Below are positions 25,050 to 33,234 of a DNA stretch of 64,000 bases, one piece after another (the stretch's first letter is position 1; each line of letters begins with the position of its first letter). This DNA is from JBBDSJ01 sp040905025 (lineage in GTDB: Bacteria; Pseudomonadota; Gammaproteobacteria; Methylohalomonadales; Methylohalomonadaceae). The notes beneath the pieces were generated by a model. The model worked only from the letters and a program-made list of their open reading frames with translations. It was not told the DNA's origin and made no database searches. The position numbers were made by a program, and so were the translations under genes. The stretch spans positions 12,280 to 76,279 of the forward strand of contig JBBDSJ010000130.1 of assembly GCA_040905025.1 (NCBI GenBank). Reading direction: 5' to 3'.

Positions 25050-25564
25050 TTTCCGTTATCCATATCGGTCACGTCCTCGTGATTGATTGTTTGTTCCGGT
25101 TGCAGCGGATGGCAACCGGTATCCCACCACAGTGCCTGCAGTCGCGCCAGCCAGTGGCCATGCTGGCGAATACGGTCTTTTACTTTTTCTACCGCATTAA
25201 GCCAGTCTAGCAAATATTGCCGGGTGCGGAATTCGAGCAGGAAATCAAACAGTGCGTTTTGATCGGCGGCCGTCCAGTGTCTGATTTCCTGTTCTATCAG
25301 CGTGGCTAGAGTGTGCCCACTTGCGTAAGGTACTCGCTTTTCCGGTGGCGTATGGGCTTCATCAAAATACTGCGGGGGTATTTTGCGGGCAGTACCGCTG
25401 CGAAAATACAACACATCCAGGTAGGCGTAGAGCTGGGCGGTGTCGTTGATGACCATGAGTTCATGCGTGCGGATGCCGCGCGCGGCGTTCTCCAGCATGT
25501 CCGTCAGGGAGTCAGCTTGTATTGCAAAATGGCGGCCACTGGGTAATTGCGGCATGGCGATCAT
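25046..25564 (-). CDS. Unrecognised 172-aa protein in the cas3 operon
   Basis: The frame is a convincing gene: mixed charged and hydrophobic helices, no low complexity (MLENAARGIRTHELMVINDT, QLYAYLDVLYFRSG, ALFDFLLEFRTRQYLLDWL). No motif known to me is visible. It overlaps the 40-aa frame upstream and the 74-aa frame downstream by 4 bp each (ATGA), and the chain leads into cas3 with a 15-bp gap. It is therefore probably co-transcribed with the effector genes. Whether it acts in CRISPR immunity or is a passenger is unknown. Confidence 0.65.
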   Translation of the reverse strand: MIAMPQLPSGRHFAIQADSLTDMLENAARGIRTHELMVINDTAQLYAYLDVLYFRSGTARKIPPQYFDEAHTPPEKRVPYASGHTLATLIEQEIRHWTAADQNALFDFLLEFRTRQYLLDWLNAVEKVKDRIRQHGHWLARLQALWWDTGCHPLQPEQTINHEDVTDMDNGK

Positions 25565-25683
25565 CCCAGTTCCACCACGAAGCGGATGCGTTGCCAGGGG
25601 TTTTTATCTTCCTGCAGCGCGGGCAGGCTGGAGCAGCCGACCACCGCGCCTGCCGGCAGCTGAAAGAGTCGTCTTCGGTTCAT
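25561..25683 (-). CDS. 40-aa leader-like ORF at the head of the cas3 operon
   Basis: The frame begins MNRRRLFQLPAGAVVGCSSL and ends RIRFVVELG. The twin-arginine/hydrophobic/Cys start looks like a very short export or lipoprotein signal, but it may be chance. In-frame stops lie just upstream, so it cannot extend. Its stop TGA overlaps the ATG of the 172-aa gene. It is too short to be sure of. Confidence 0.35.
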   Translation of the reverse strand: MNRRRLFQLPAGAVVGCSSLPALQEDKNPWQRIRFVVELG

Positions 25684-25739
25684 GGCATTGACTTACGAGT
25701 GTCCTCAACACCATTATTCAATGCCTGCTGGCTCATTTG

Positions 25740-27847
25740 ATGAGCCTTAGCCAGGATTTTTTTAGCCATTTCTCATCACAACAGACGCAATCATGCTTTA
25801 TGACAAAAAATAACTTTTCGGCAAATGACGACGGCGACAACGAACTCAATGTATTGTTTTCCGTTAGTGCCCGGATATTGCTGAAGTCAGATGATTTGCC
25901 GGCCTACCTTGACTGGATTGCCGAGTCAGGGCCGATGCTGGCACCCACGCTGGCCAAAAGCATCAACCCCGATACCGGGCCGGTGGGTAATGCGTTCCGC
26001 GCGCTGGGGATTTCGATCTATGAAGCCATGCCATTGCCAGCCCATAATTACCGTGTGCGTGCGGTGCCGCGTCCTGGCCGCAATGCGCCGTGTTTATGCG
26101 GTTCCAGCCGCAAGTACAAGCACTGTTGTCTCACGCTTGAAGGTGTGTTGTCTTTCCGGGAGTACAACATGCTGCGGCATGTCCTTGATTATCTGCCCAA
26201 GAAGGAATTTTCCAGCTTGCCGGACACGGCTGTTGCGCCAGTGGCGATCGCGGATACGGCGCACCAATGGCGTAATGAAAATGAACTGCTGCGCGCGGTG
26301 GCGTTGCTGGAGCCATGGTTTGCCGGCAGCGGGAAATTGAACGGCAAGCTGGCGCCGCTGTTTGATGAATTGATGGATTTGTATTACTTGCTCGGTAATA
26401 CCCGTAAACGCAGCCGCTTGACGGAAACGCTGAAGCAACGCGGGGATCGGGAATTGCGCGCAACCGCTTTACAACGGCAAGCCACCATATTGGCAGATCG
26501 TGGTCAGTTCGATGAGGCCTGGCAGGCCTTTACCGATGCCCAGCGTGAATATCCGGACGATCCGGCATTGTCTATGCTGGAAACGACCTTGTTGCTATCG
26601 CGTGGTGAATATGATCGGGCGCGTGAACGGGCACGCTTCTGGATAGCACGTATTGCGCGGCTCGGTGATCCGGATTTTGCTGAACTGTTGCGCGTTTTGC
26701 ATGAAGTGGCGGCTGATCCACAGCAGGCATTGGCGGATATCGGCCGCGAAATGCATCCCGGCCTGGATAGTCTGGCACGTCTGTTTGCCGCCGCACCGCC
26801 AGCGGCCGCGTGTTATCAAATTGCACCGGCCGATATGGATGGCGTATTACTGCCTGACAAGACAATTGCCGGCATCGAAGCACGTTGGCGCGAGCTTTTT
26901 CCTCAGGTCAAGCCGATGTTGACGATGACGCAACATGACGACACCCGTATGTGGGATCAACCCGAGGATTGGCTACGGTTGCTGGAAAAGTCGCCGCGTG
27001 CCTGGCAGAGCCTGGATATCATTGATGATCTGGCGATGGCGGTGGATGCGCTGCAATTGATGGGCGTCGATACGACGTTGCTGGAGCCGTTGCTGGATCG
27101 TGGCACGGCATTACTGCAAGCCAATCTGGAAATGGCGGCAACTGTCACATTGCCCTGGGGTTTCATGGAAAACCGGCCGGCGTTACGCTTGCTGGCACAC
27201 CGTCTGTTCCGTACCCTGCATTATACTGACAGCAATTCAACATTATTATCGGACGTGGTAAAGCAAGCAGAAACACTGCTGACGCTGAATCCGAATGACA
27301 ATCATGGTATTCGCGACTTGTTGATGCGCGGTTATCTGGAAGCCGATGAACTGGACAAGGCGCTGGCGTTGGCNNNNNNNNNNNNNNNNNNNNNNNNNNN
27401 NNNNNNNNNNNNNNNNNNNNNNNNNNNNNNNNNNNNNNNNNNNNNNNNNNNNNNNNNNNNNNNNNNNNNNNNNTGTTGATGCGCGGTTATCTGGAAGCCG
27501 ATGAACTGGACAAGGCGCTGGCGTTGGCAGAGCGCTTTCCGGATGATCTTTGCGGCATCGAATTGGGTCGTATCCTGACGCTGTATCGTCTGGGCAGACT
27601 CGACGCCGCGCAGCAAGCACTCGAGACGACTGCAACGGATTTCAATCATGCAATCAAGATGTTGTTGGCCAAGAATCCGAAAGCACCACGTCAGTCTGGC
27701 TACGGTATCGCACGCGGCAGTGCCGAGGAAGCCTGGGAATACCGGTTGCAATATCTTGAGCAATGGCGGCAGGCTGGTGCATTGGACTGGTTGCGACAGG
27801 CTTGGCGCAGCATTGATAAATCGGTGAAAGACCGTGGATCGAAATAG
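25740..27847 (+). CDS. SEC-C motif / TPR-repeat protein, interrupted by a scaffold gap
   Basis: The protein has a SEC-C zinc-binding motif at about 110-128 (GRNAPCLCGSSRKYKHCC; CXC...HC) and TPR-like helices after it (LFDELMDLYYLLGN, RQATILADRGQFDEAWQAF, then a C-terminal DELDKALALAERF repeat). The 100-N run at 27374-27473 shifts the frame only because the 55-bp duplicate 27319-27373 = 27474-27528 is present. Merged, the protein is about 650 residues. SEC-C/TPR proteins often have unknown partners; the motif in SecA binds zinc and SecB. The start is ambiguous: ATG at 25740 or 25800, neither with a good ribosome site. It is divergent from the cas3 operon with 56 bp between. Confidence 0.85.
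27374..27473. other. 100-N scaffold gap inside the SEC-C/TPR gene
   Basis: The 55 bp on either side are identical (27319-27373 and 27474-27528). Removing 155 bp restores one reading frame through LLMRGYLEADELDKALALAE. Confidence 0.9.
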
Positions 27848-27862
27848 AGCACGATGAAATCA

Positions 27863-27892
27863 TGGAAGCTCTGATTAATTCAGAGGTTCCTT
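27863..27892. repeat. Minimal MITE-like remnant (two termini fused)
   Basis: TGGAAGCTCTGATTAATTCA followed by GAGGTTCCTT consists only of the two inverted ends of the family described at 40784. It lies between the convergent SEC-C/TPR gene and rmuC. Confidence 0.7.
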
Positions 27893-27951
27893 ATTCTGTA
27901 TAGCTTTAGTTTCCTGGTAATGGCTTCTAAACTGGCAAGTTTGATCTGGAT

Positions 27952-29358
27952 TTATTCATTTTTATTATCATCGCCGGTAAACTCCGGTGCCTGCAAACTT
28001 CGTGCGGCATGGTCCAGCGGTTCAATGGTTTCGAGCTCGGTATCAGCCGGGCTGGATTCGAGTTCCTGAAAGCGCCGGGCAGTCACGAGCACGCGTGATT
28101 CGAGTGTGCCGGTAGCCTTGTTGTAGGCATCCATTGCGCTATCAAGACCTTTGCCAACCTTGCCCCAGTGACCGGCGAGTACCGACAAGCGGCTATACAA
28201 TTCCTTGCCGAGTTGGCTGATAATTTGTGCGTCCTTGGCCAGCGCTTCCTGGCGCCAGCCATAGGCGACTGCACGTAACAATGCAATCAATGTGGTGGGT
28301 GTCGCCGGGATAACTTTTTCCTTGACGCCGAATTCAATCAAACCCGGATCCTGTTGTAACGCGGCGCTGAAAAACATTTCGCCGGGCAGGAACAGCACCA
28401 CGAATTCGGGCGCCTGTTCGAACTGTTCCCAGTAACTTTTGCGGCCGAGATCGGTGATATGCTTACGCACCTGGCGGGCATGATCGGCGAGATGGGTATT
28501 GCGGCTGTTGTCATCAGCGGCTTCGGTGGCATCCAGATACGCCGAGACCGGTGCCTTGGCATCGACAACAATCTGTTTGCCACCGGGCAGGCGCACGATC
28601 ATGTCCGGGCGCAGCCGGCCATCTTCGGTGGTGCGGCTTTGCTGCTCCATGAAATCGCAATATTCAATCATGTCGGCCATTTCGACGACACGTTTGAGTT
28701 GAATTTCACCCCAGCGGCCCCGCACAGTCGGTTGCCTTAATGCCTTGACCAGATTGGCGGTTTCCTTGTGCAGATTGGGTATGTGGGTTTCGACCAGACC
28801 GCGTAACTGTTCATTCAACGCTGAATAAGACTCCAGCCGTTTGGCTTCTATATCACCGAGTTTGGTGTCGACCTTGGCCAGCGATTCCTTGATCGGTTTG
28901 ACCAGATCATCAACAGCTTTCTGGCGTTTCTCCAGATCATTTTCGGCGCCTTGCTGGAATTTACCCAGCTCGCTTTTGGCCAGATGCAGAAAGCGTTGAT
29001 TATTGGTTTCGAGCGCATCAGCAGACAGCGCCTTGAATGCATCGCCAAGTTTTTGCTGGGCTTCGTTCAGGAGTTTGAGTTTTTCTTCAGCCTGCTTGCG
29101 TTCGTTGGCAAGTTCGGTTTCGAGACGCGCCAGCCGGATTTCATAGTCGGTGGCCGCAGTACGGCTGGCCTGTAATTCCAGCTCCAGTTTTTCAACCTGT
29201 AGTCCCTTGTCCTGTAATTGATGAACCAGTGCGTTGCGGCGCGGCAGCAAAACCAGCCAGATCAGCAATGCACCCAGTGCAAATGCAATGGCCAGTGCGA
29301 TGAGCAGACTGGCCGGATCAGCAAGCCTGTCCGGCAGTTGAGTGAGTAGTTCATTCAT
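27952..29358 (-). CDS. rmuC: DNA recombination protein RmuC
   Basis: This 468-aa protein has an N-terminal membrane anchor (about 16-38), a long coiled coil (about 45-170, KLELELQASRTAATDYEIRL...), and the RmuC nuclease-like domain (RGRWGEIQLKRVVEM, RLRPDMIVRLPGGKQIVVDAK, then FVVLFLPGEMFFSAALQ). The D...VDAK block is the PD-(D/E)XK-like core. RmuC limits inversion at short inverted repeats in E. coli. It is monocistronic here. Confidence 0.95.
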   Translation of the reverse strand: MNELLTQLPDRLADPASLLIALAIAFALGALLIWLVLLPRRNALVHQLQDKGLQVEKLELELQASRTAATDYEIRLARLETELANERKQAEEKLKLLNEAQQKLGDAFKALSADALETNNQRFLHLAKSELGKFQQGAENDLEKRQKAVDDLVKPIKESLAKVDTKLGDIEAKRLESYSALNEQLRGLVETHIPNLHKETANLVKALRQPTVRGRWGEIQLKRVVEMADMIEYCDFMEQQSRTTEDGRLRPDMIVRLPGGKQIVVDAKAPVSAYLDATEAADDNSRNTHLADHARQVRKHITDLGRKSYWEQFEQAPEFVVLFLPGEMFFSAALQQDPGLIEFGVKEKVIPATPTTLIALLRAVAYGWRQEALAKDAQIISQLGKELYSRLSVLAGHWGKVGKGLDSAMDAYNKATGTLESRVLVTARRFQELESSPADTELETIEPLDHAARSLQAPEFTGDDNKNE

Positions 29359-29410
29359 AAATATCTAGAGCGACGATAGTTCGGCTTGACTAGTTTGGCT
29401 TGCAATAGGC

Positions 29411-29599
29411 TCATTCAGTGAGCCTGGGATCAGGCGACTGAAGTTGTTCAGTCAGGGTTTGCATTTCCTCAAGCGCCAGTATGATTTCTTCAAGGGGTAA
29501 ATCGGCCCATCGCCGTAGCTGTTCACGTCGGGCGCCTGTGAATGTGGTCAGTTGCCAGTCAAAATTTTCCAGTGACTGGGTGGGTTGATTATCAGACAT
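29411..29599 (-). CDS. Small helical partner of the nucleotidyltransferase
   Basis: This 62-aa frame starts ATGTCTGA, overlapping the stop of the restored nucleotidyltransferase frame. The product MSDNQPTQSLENFDWQLTTF...WADLPLEEIILALEEMQTL is mostly helical with no recognised domain. Because of the A6 frameshift upstream it reads in the same frame as the 5' part of the nucleotidyltransferase, giving an apparent 227-aa fusion. It is more likely a separate gene, possibly the neutralising partner of a toxin-antitoxin or defence pair. Confidence 0.6.
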   Translation of the reverse strand: MSDNQPTQSLENFDWQLTTFTGARREQLRRWADLPLEEIILALEEMQTLTEQLQSPDPRLTE

Positions 29600-30094
29600 T
29601 GGGCTTTTTCCGCAAACGCAGATTTTCGATATCGATTTGGTCTTGTGGCCGATTGGCAATTTTTTCATGGCAATCAACGTTTCGATTGTAACGAATCTTA
29701 CGCTCAATTTGCCAAACAGGGGTTTGATAAGTGCGTTGTTATATTCATTTTCAAATACAAACGGTTCGTCAACAAATATATCTACAGGCGTTGCCTGGTG
29801 CTTATCACTCCAGAATTGTAATACCTGCATATTTTTCTCTCTGATCCAGCTGTTTCTGAGGCTGGTGTCAGCAAATTGTTTGGCGGTGATCGGAAGCAGC
29901 GGTTTGTACTCCAGTGTCTTCAGTGCGGCGAATGTGCGCTGTATATTTTCAGGCACTAATTGAATTACGCAATCAACATCCTTTGTAAAACGGGAATAGC
30001 CATGCGCGTTAACCGCCAGACCGCCGACAATAAGATAGCGCACTTCAGCATCTTCAAGCGCGGAAACCAGAGCGGTAAAACTATCAAGTTTCAT
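29592..30094 (-). pseudogene. Nucleotidyltransferase (MNT-fold), frameshifted at an A6 run
   Basis: The start is an MNT-type nucleotidyltransferase: YLIVGGLAVNAHGYSRFTKDVDCVI has the GG...HG...DVD pattern. At 29660-29665 the coding strand reads ATG-AAAAAA-TTG. In the assembled frame the sequence after it (LPIGHKTKSISK) is nonsense, whereas the -1 frame gives MKKIANRPQDQIDIENLRLR then a stop at 29592, which looks native. One lost A, an assembly error, or programmed -1 slippage could each explain it. The start overlaps the WYL regulator stop by 4 bp (ATGA). Confidence 0.75.
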
Positions 30095-31077
30095 GACGGT
30101 ATATCCTGCTCCCGGTATATACCCATGGTTTCCTGCAGTCGTTGGCGTATCAAGCTTCTCAGTTCAAGCGGCGCCAGTACTTCCACATCCGGGCCGTATT
30201 TCAGGATATCCATGATCAGTTCAGTCGGGTTGCCGTAGGGGATACGCAGTTCATAGCAGCCATCAGTCAGTATCTTGCCTTGCTGATCAGGATGCCACTG
30301 TTCATCGGCGACCCAGCGTGCGGCGTCCGCATTGAACCGCAGTACAGCGGTTTGATCGGCAGTACCTGAAAAAATACCGTAGGCAGCAGCATAGTAGTTA
30401 TTCAATTCGGTTTCGCTGATTTCACGCGCCGGTTTGTCAAGTAAATCACGCGGACTCATGCGATCCAGCGAAAAGCTGCGCAAGTCCTTCCGTAAATGAC
30501 ACCAGCTGTCCAGATACCAGTTGTCACGATAATAAATCAGTCGTTGGGGTGATACGACGCGTTCGGTCAGTTCATCGCTGCCGCGGCTGCGGTATAGAAT
30601 ACGAATCCGGCGCCGGTCGAGCAGGGCGGTGGCGACTTTCCGGAAGGCTTCCAGATCGGTGCCGCGTGCGGCGTGTTGCAAAATACGCACGCGCTGATCA
30701 ATTTGCGGATGACCGGCATGCTGATGATGCAGAATCGCGGTAATGCGGTCGCGCAGCGGTTTGAGATGTTCCTGCAACAGGCCGGGCTGCAGGTCGGTCA
30801 ACAGTTTCTGGCTGACCATCAGTGCGAACAGTTCGCTGGTGTTCAGCCACAAACCGGGAAGTTCGAACAGCGGCTGTTGCTGCCGATCATAGTAGTAACC
30901 GTTGCGTTCGCGATCATACTCGACGGGTGCGCCCAACTGATCACGCAGGTTCCTGATGATCCGGTTGACAGTGGCACGCGAACATTCGAGCTTTACGCCA
31001 ATATCCTGTAACGAAACCGGCGTTTTACGGCTGGATAGAATCTTATGCAGTGCAAAAATTCGATCAAATTTATCCAT
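30091..31077 (-). CDS. WYL-domain transcriptional regulator
   Basis: This 328-aa protein has an N-terminal helix-turn-helix (FALHKILSSRKTPVSLQDIG, then ECSRATVNRIIRNLRDQLG) and a WYL domain (about 150-225: RRIRILYRSRGSD, PQRLIYYRDNWYLDSWCHLR) plus the WCX C-terminal region. WYL regulators sense nucleic acids or nucleotides and often control defence or DNA-repair genes. It is the first gene of a three-gene overlapping operon with the nucleotidyltransferase and the 62-aa protein. Confidence 0.92.
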   Translation of the reverse strand: MDKFDRIFALHKILSSRKTPVSLQDIGVKLECSRATVNRIIRNLRDQLGAPVEYDRERNGYYYDRQQQPLFELPGLWLNTSELFALMVSQKLLTDLQPGLLQEHLKPLRDRITAILHHQHAGHPQIDQRVRILQHAARGTDLEAFRKVATALLDRRRIRILYRSRGSDELTERVVSPQRLIYYRDNWYLDSWCHLRKDLRSFSLDRMSPRDLLDKPAREISETELNNYYAAAYGIFSGTADQTAVLRFNADAARWVADEQWHPDQQGKILTDGCYELRIPYGNPTELIMDILKYGPDVEVLAPLELRSLIRQRLQETMGIYREQDIPS

Positions 31078-31122
31078 GTCGCAAAACCGGATAGCGGGGT
31101 CGGTGACGACCTGTATTATGCA

Positions 31123-31521
31123 TCAGCGGGCATCGCATACATGCAGGTCGTCAGCCTCTGCTGTCTGTGCTGACAGCCCCGGCAATTGTTCCAGCAAGAC
31201 CTGCGCCATATCGCCGCACTGCTTTAACTCCTGCATGACATTTGAGTTGCTGATTTGCTTGCCGTATTCCAGCGCCAGCTGTTGCGCCTGATCACGCTGG
31301 CCGGCGTCGCACAGGGCATTGATTTCCTGTTCCATGACTTCCGCCCGGGCTCCGAATATCTCCAGTTCGGATTCATCAACACGCGTCATGCACTTTTGCA
31401 TTTGCTCGGCCTGTTGCATCATTTGCTGCATTTGTTCTTCCGTCATGTCAGCACCGGCATGAACGGCTGCGGCGGCCAGCGTAAAAGCCAGGCAAGCAAT
31501 AGTCGGAATCTTGATTGGCAT
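31123..31521 (-). CDS. Exported protein of unknown function, Met/Gln-rich
   Basis: This 132-aa protein has a signal peptide (MPIKIPTIACLAFTLAAAAV, cut near HAGA) and a helical segment rich in Met and Gln (TEEQMQQMMQQAEQMQKCM), with four Cys in the mature part that could form disulfides. Similar short periplasmic proteins are common in gammaproteobacteria and uncharacterised. GGGAGAG upstream fixes the start at 31521. Confidence 0.7.
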   Translation of the reverse strand: MPIKIPTIACLAFTLAAAAVHAGADMTEEQMQQMMQQAEQMQKCMTRVDESELEIFGARAEVMEQEINALCDAGQRDQAQQLALEYGKQISNSNVMQELKQCGDMAQVLLEQLPGLSAQTAEADDLHVCDAR

Positions 31522-31651
31522 GCAGGGCTCTCCCATGGGGGTAGTTTGCAACAAAGCCGTTCTCCGCTTGACCATGATGTCGCGTAGAATACCGGCAGAT
31601 TATTATTGAGGCTCTGAATTATTGCCTTCAGATAAACGGCCAGTGCCCATC

Positions 31652-32746
31652 ATGACACCACTCGAACAATATCGCCAAGACCTGAAAGCCGGCCGCCTGG
31701 AGCCAGACGCTGCGCAGGCAGCCCTGGTCAAACGGTTGCAGATTTTGTTTGATGGACTGACTGCTGCTGACAGCCCGGCTGGCTGGTGGCAGAAACTGTC
31801 CCGGCGCTGGTCAGGCAATACAGGCCGGCCTGTGCGTGGGTTGTATATCTGGGGCACGGTGGGCCGCGGCAAAACCATGCTTGTCGATATGTTTTACAGT
31901 CATTTGCCGTTTGAACAAAAACTGCGCATGCATTTTCATCGGTTCATGCAGCAGATTCACCGCGAACTCGGCAAGTTGAAAGACACCAGCGATCCGTTGC
32001 AGATAGTCGCTGATCGGTTTGCGGAACGGGCGCGGGTGATATGTTTCGACGAATTTCATGTTGATGATATTGCCGATGCCATGTTGCTGGGTGGTTTGTT
32101 GAAAGCATTGTTTGACCGTGGCGTGATATTGATTGCAACCTCGAATACCGAACTTGCGCGACTGTATTGGGACGGGTTACAGCGCGAGCGCTTTCTGCCG
32201 GCAATTGCGCTAATTGAAGAACACACTGAAGTGGTCTGTATAGGTGGTGAAACTGATCACCGGTTGCAATTTCTCGATACCGCTGAAATTTATCATGCGC
32301 CGCTGGATGAGCAGGCGGAAGCCTGTCTGCAACGTAATTTTGAGCATCTTGCCCCGGAGCCGGGCAGCGAGAATGCAGTGATTGAAATCGAAGGCCGTTC
32401 GCTGCAAACCGTACGTGAAGCTGATGGCATTGCCTGGTTCGAGTTTGATGCACTGTGTGATGGTCCACGCAGCGCCGCGGATTACATTGAAATTGCCCGC
32501 ACTTACCAAACAGTACTACTGGCCAATGTACCCAGGCTTGGAACGGATAATGAAGATCAGGCTAGACGCCTGATTAATCTTGTCGATGAGCTCTATGATC
32601 GGCGCGTGAAGTTGATCATGTCGGCCGCCGAACAACCCCGGACCCTGTATTGCGGCAGCCGCCATGCCGCGGATTTTCAGCGTACTGTCAGTCGTCTGAT
32701 TGAAATGCGCAGCCACACTTATCTGGCCGGCTCGCATCGGCCCTGA
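31652..32746 (+). CDS. zapE: Cell-division ATPase ZapE (AFG1-like)
   Basis: This 364-aa AFG1/ZapE ATPase has Walker A GTVGRGKT (about 68-75), Walker B VICFDEFHVDDIADAMLL, and the family block LIATSNTELARLYWDGLQRERFLPAI. ZapE acts at the constricting Z ring under stress or low oxygen. I use the ATG at 31652 rather than the TTG at 31622. A half-site of the MITE-like repeat (GAGGCTCTGAATTATTGCC) lies at 31608-31626, overlapping the region before the start. Confidence 0.95.
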   Translation: MTPLEQYRQDLKAGRLEPDAAQAALVKRLQILFDGLTAADSPAGWWQKLSRRWSGNTGRPVRGLYIWGTVGRGKTMLVDMFYSHLPFEQKLRMHFHRFMQQIHRELGKLKDTSDPLQIVADRFAERARVICFDEFHVDDIADAMLLGGLLKALFDRGVILIATSNTELARLYWDGLQRERFLPAIALIEEHTEVVCIGGETDHRLQFLDTAEIYHAPLDEQAEACLQRNFEHLAPEPGSENAVIEIEGRSLQTVREADGIAWFEFDALCDGPRSAADYIEIARTYQTVLLANVPRLGTDNEDQARRLINLVDELYDRRVKLIMSAAEQPRTLYCGSRHAADFQRTVSRLIEMRSHTYLAGSHRP

Positions 32747-32844
32747 GCACCAAACTGTTTCTGCAACGTTGTAAAAAAGTTACAGCGTAATCAGCCTGAT
32801 TTCACATTCTTTCCACATTCTAAACATATAGTTAAGGTAATCTG

Positions 32845-32873
32845 TTGACAAACAGTATTAAATTGACTATACC
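32845..32873 (+). promoter_or_regulatory. Sigma70 promoter with long leader for the 70-aa gene
   Basis: TTGACA (32845-32850), exact 17-bp spacer, TATACC (32868-32873). The start codon is about 107 nt past the expected transcription start. The leader has small inverted repeats (CCTGAA...TTCAGG and CGAAT...ATTCG) that might be regulatory. Confidence 0.8.
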
Positions 32874-32986
32874 TACAAGTGTGGTATTTTATTAACAACA
32901 ACCTGAATATGTACCTTTCAGGCAACACTTTAATCAACGAATACGCTCACCCCGCATTCGTAATAAACTAGAAGTAAATCAATAAG

Positions 32987-33199
32987 ATGCAATCAGCTAC
33001 AAGTACAGGTAGCCAGCAAAATCTGGAGTCCCGCATTGCACAAGTGCTGGAGCATCGCTACGGTGATGGTTTGGTGTACTTGCCGAAAGAATGGCCTGAG
33101 CAACTGTTGGGCATGGCACGGCAGTTTGGATTTGTTGACGCAGAAGGGTATCTGACCCGCAAGGGTCGTGCGCTGCTGGCGCGTTACCACTTCGCCTGA
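32987..33199 (+). CDS. Small protein of unknown function
   Basis: This 70-aa frame (MQSATSTGSQQNLESRIAQV, VYLPKEWPEQLLGMARQFGF, AEGYLTRKGRALLARYHF) resembles a small winged-helix or helix-hairpin fold, with a G-[FY]-x-[DT] turn. I do not recognise the family. It is between the well-formed promoter at 32845 and the convergent histidine kinase gene. The ribosome site is weak. Confidence 0.6.
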   Translation: MQSATSTGSQQNLESRIAQVLEHRYGDGLVYLPKEWPEQLLGMARQFGFVDAEGYLTRKGRALLARYHFA

Positions 33200-33234
33200 T
33201 AAACATATTTCTGCAGAACTGATCGACCGGCTTG

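Noticed and set aside
29411..30094. A single 227-aa nucleotidyltransferase fusion
   Set aside because: The middle (LPIGHKTKSISKICVCG) is out-of-frame sequence. The -1 frame gives the native end, and the last 62 residues start with their own ATG.
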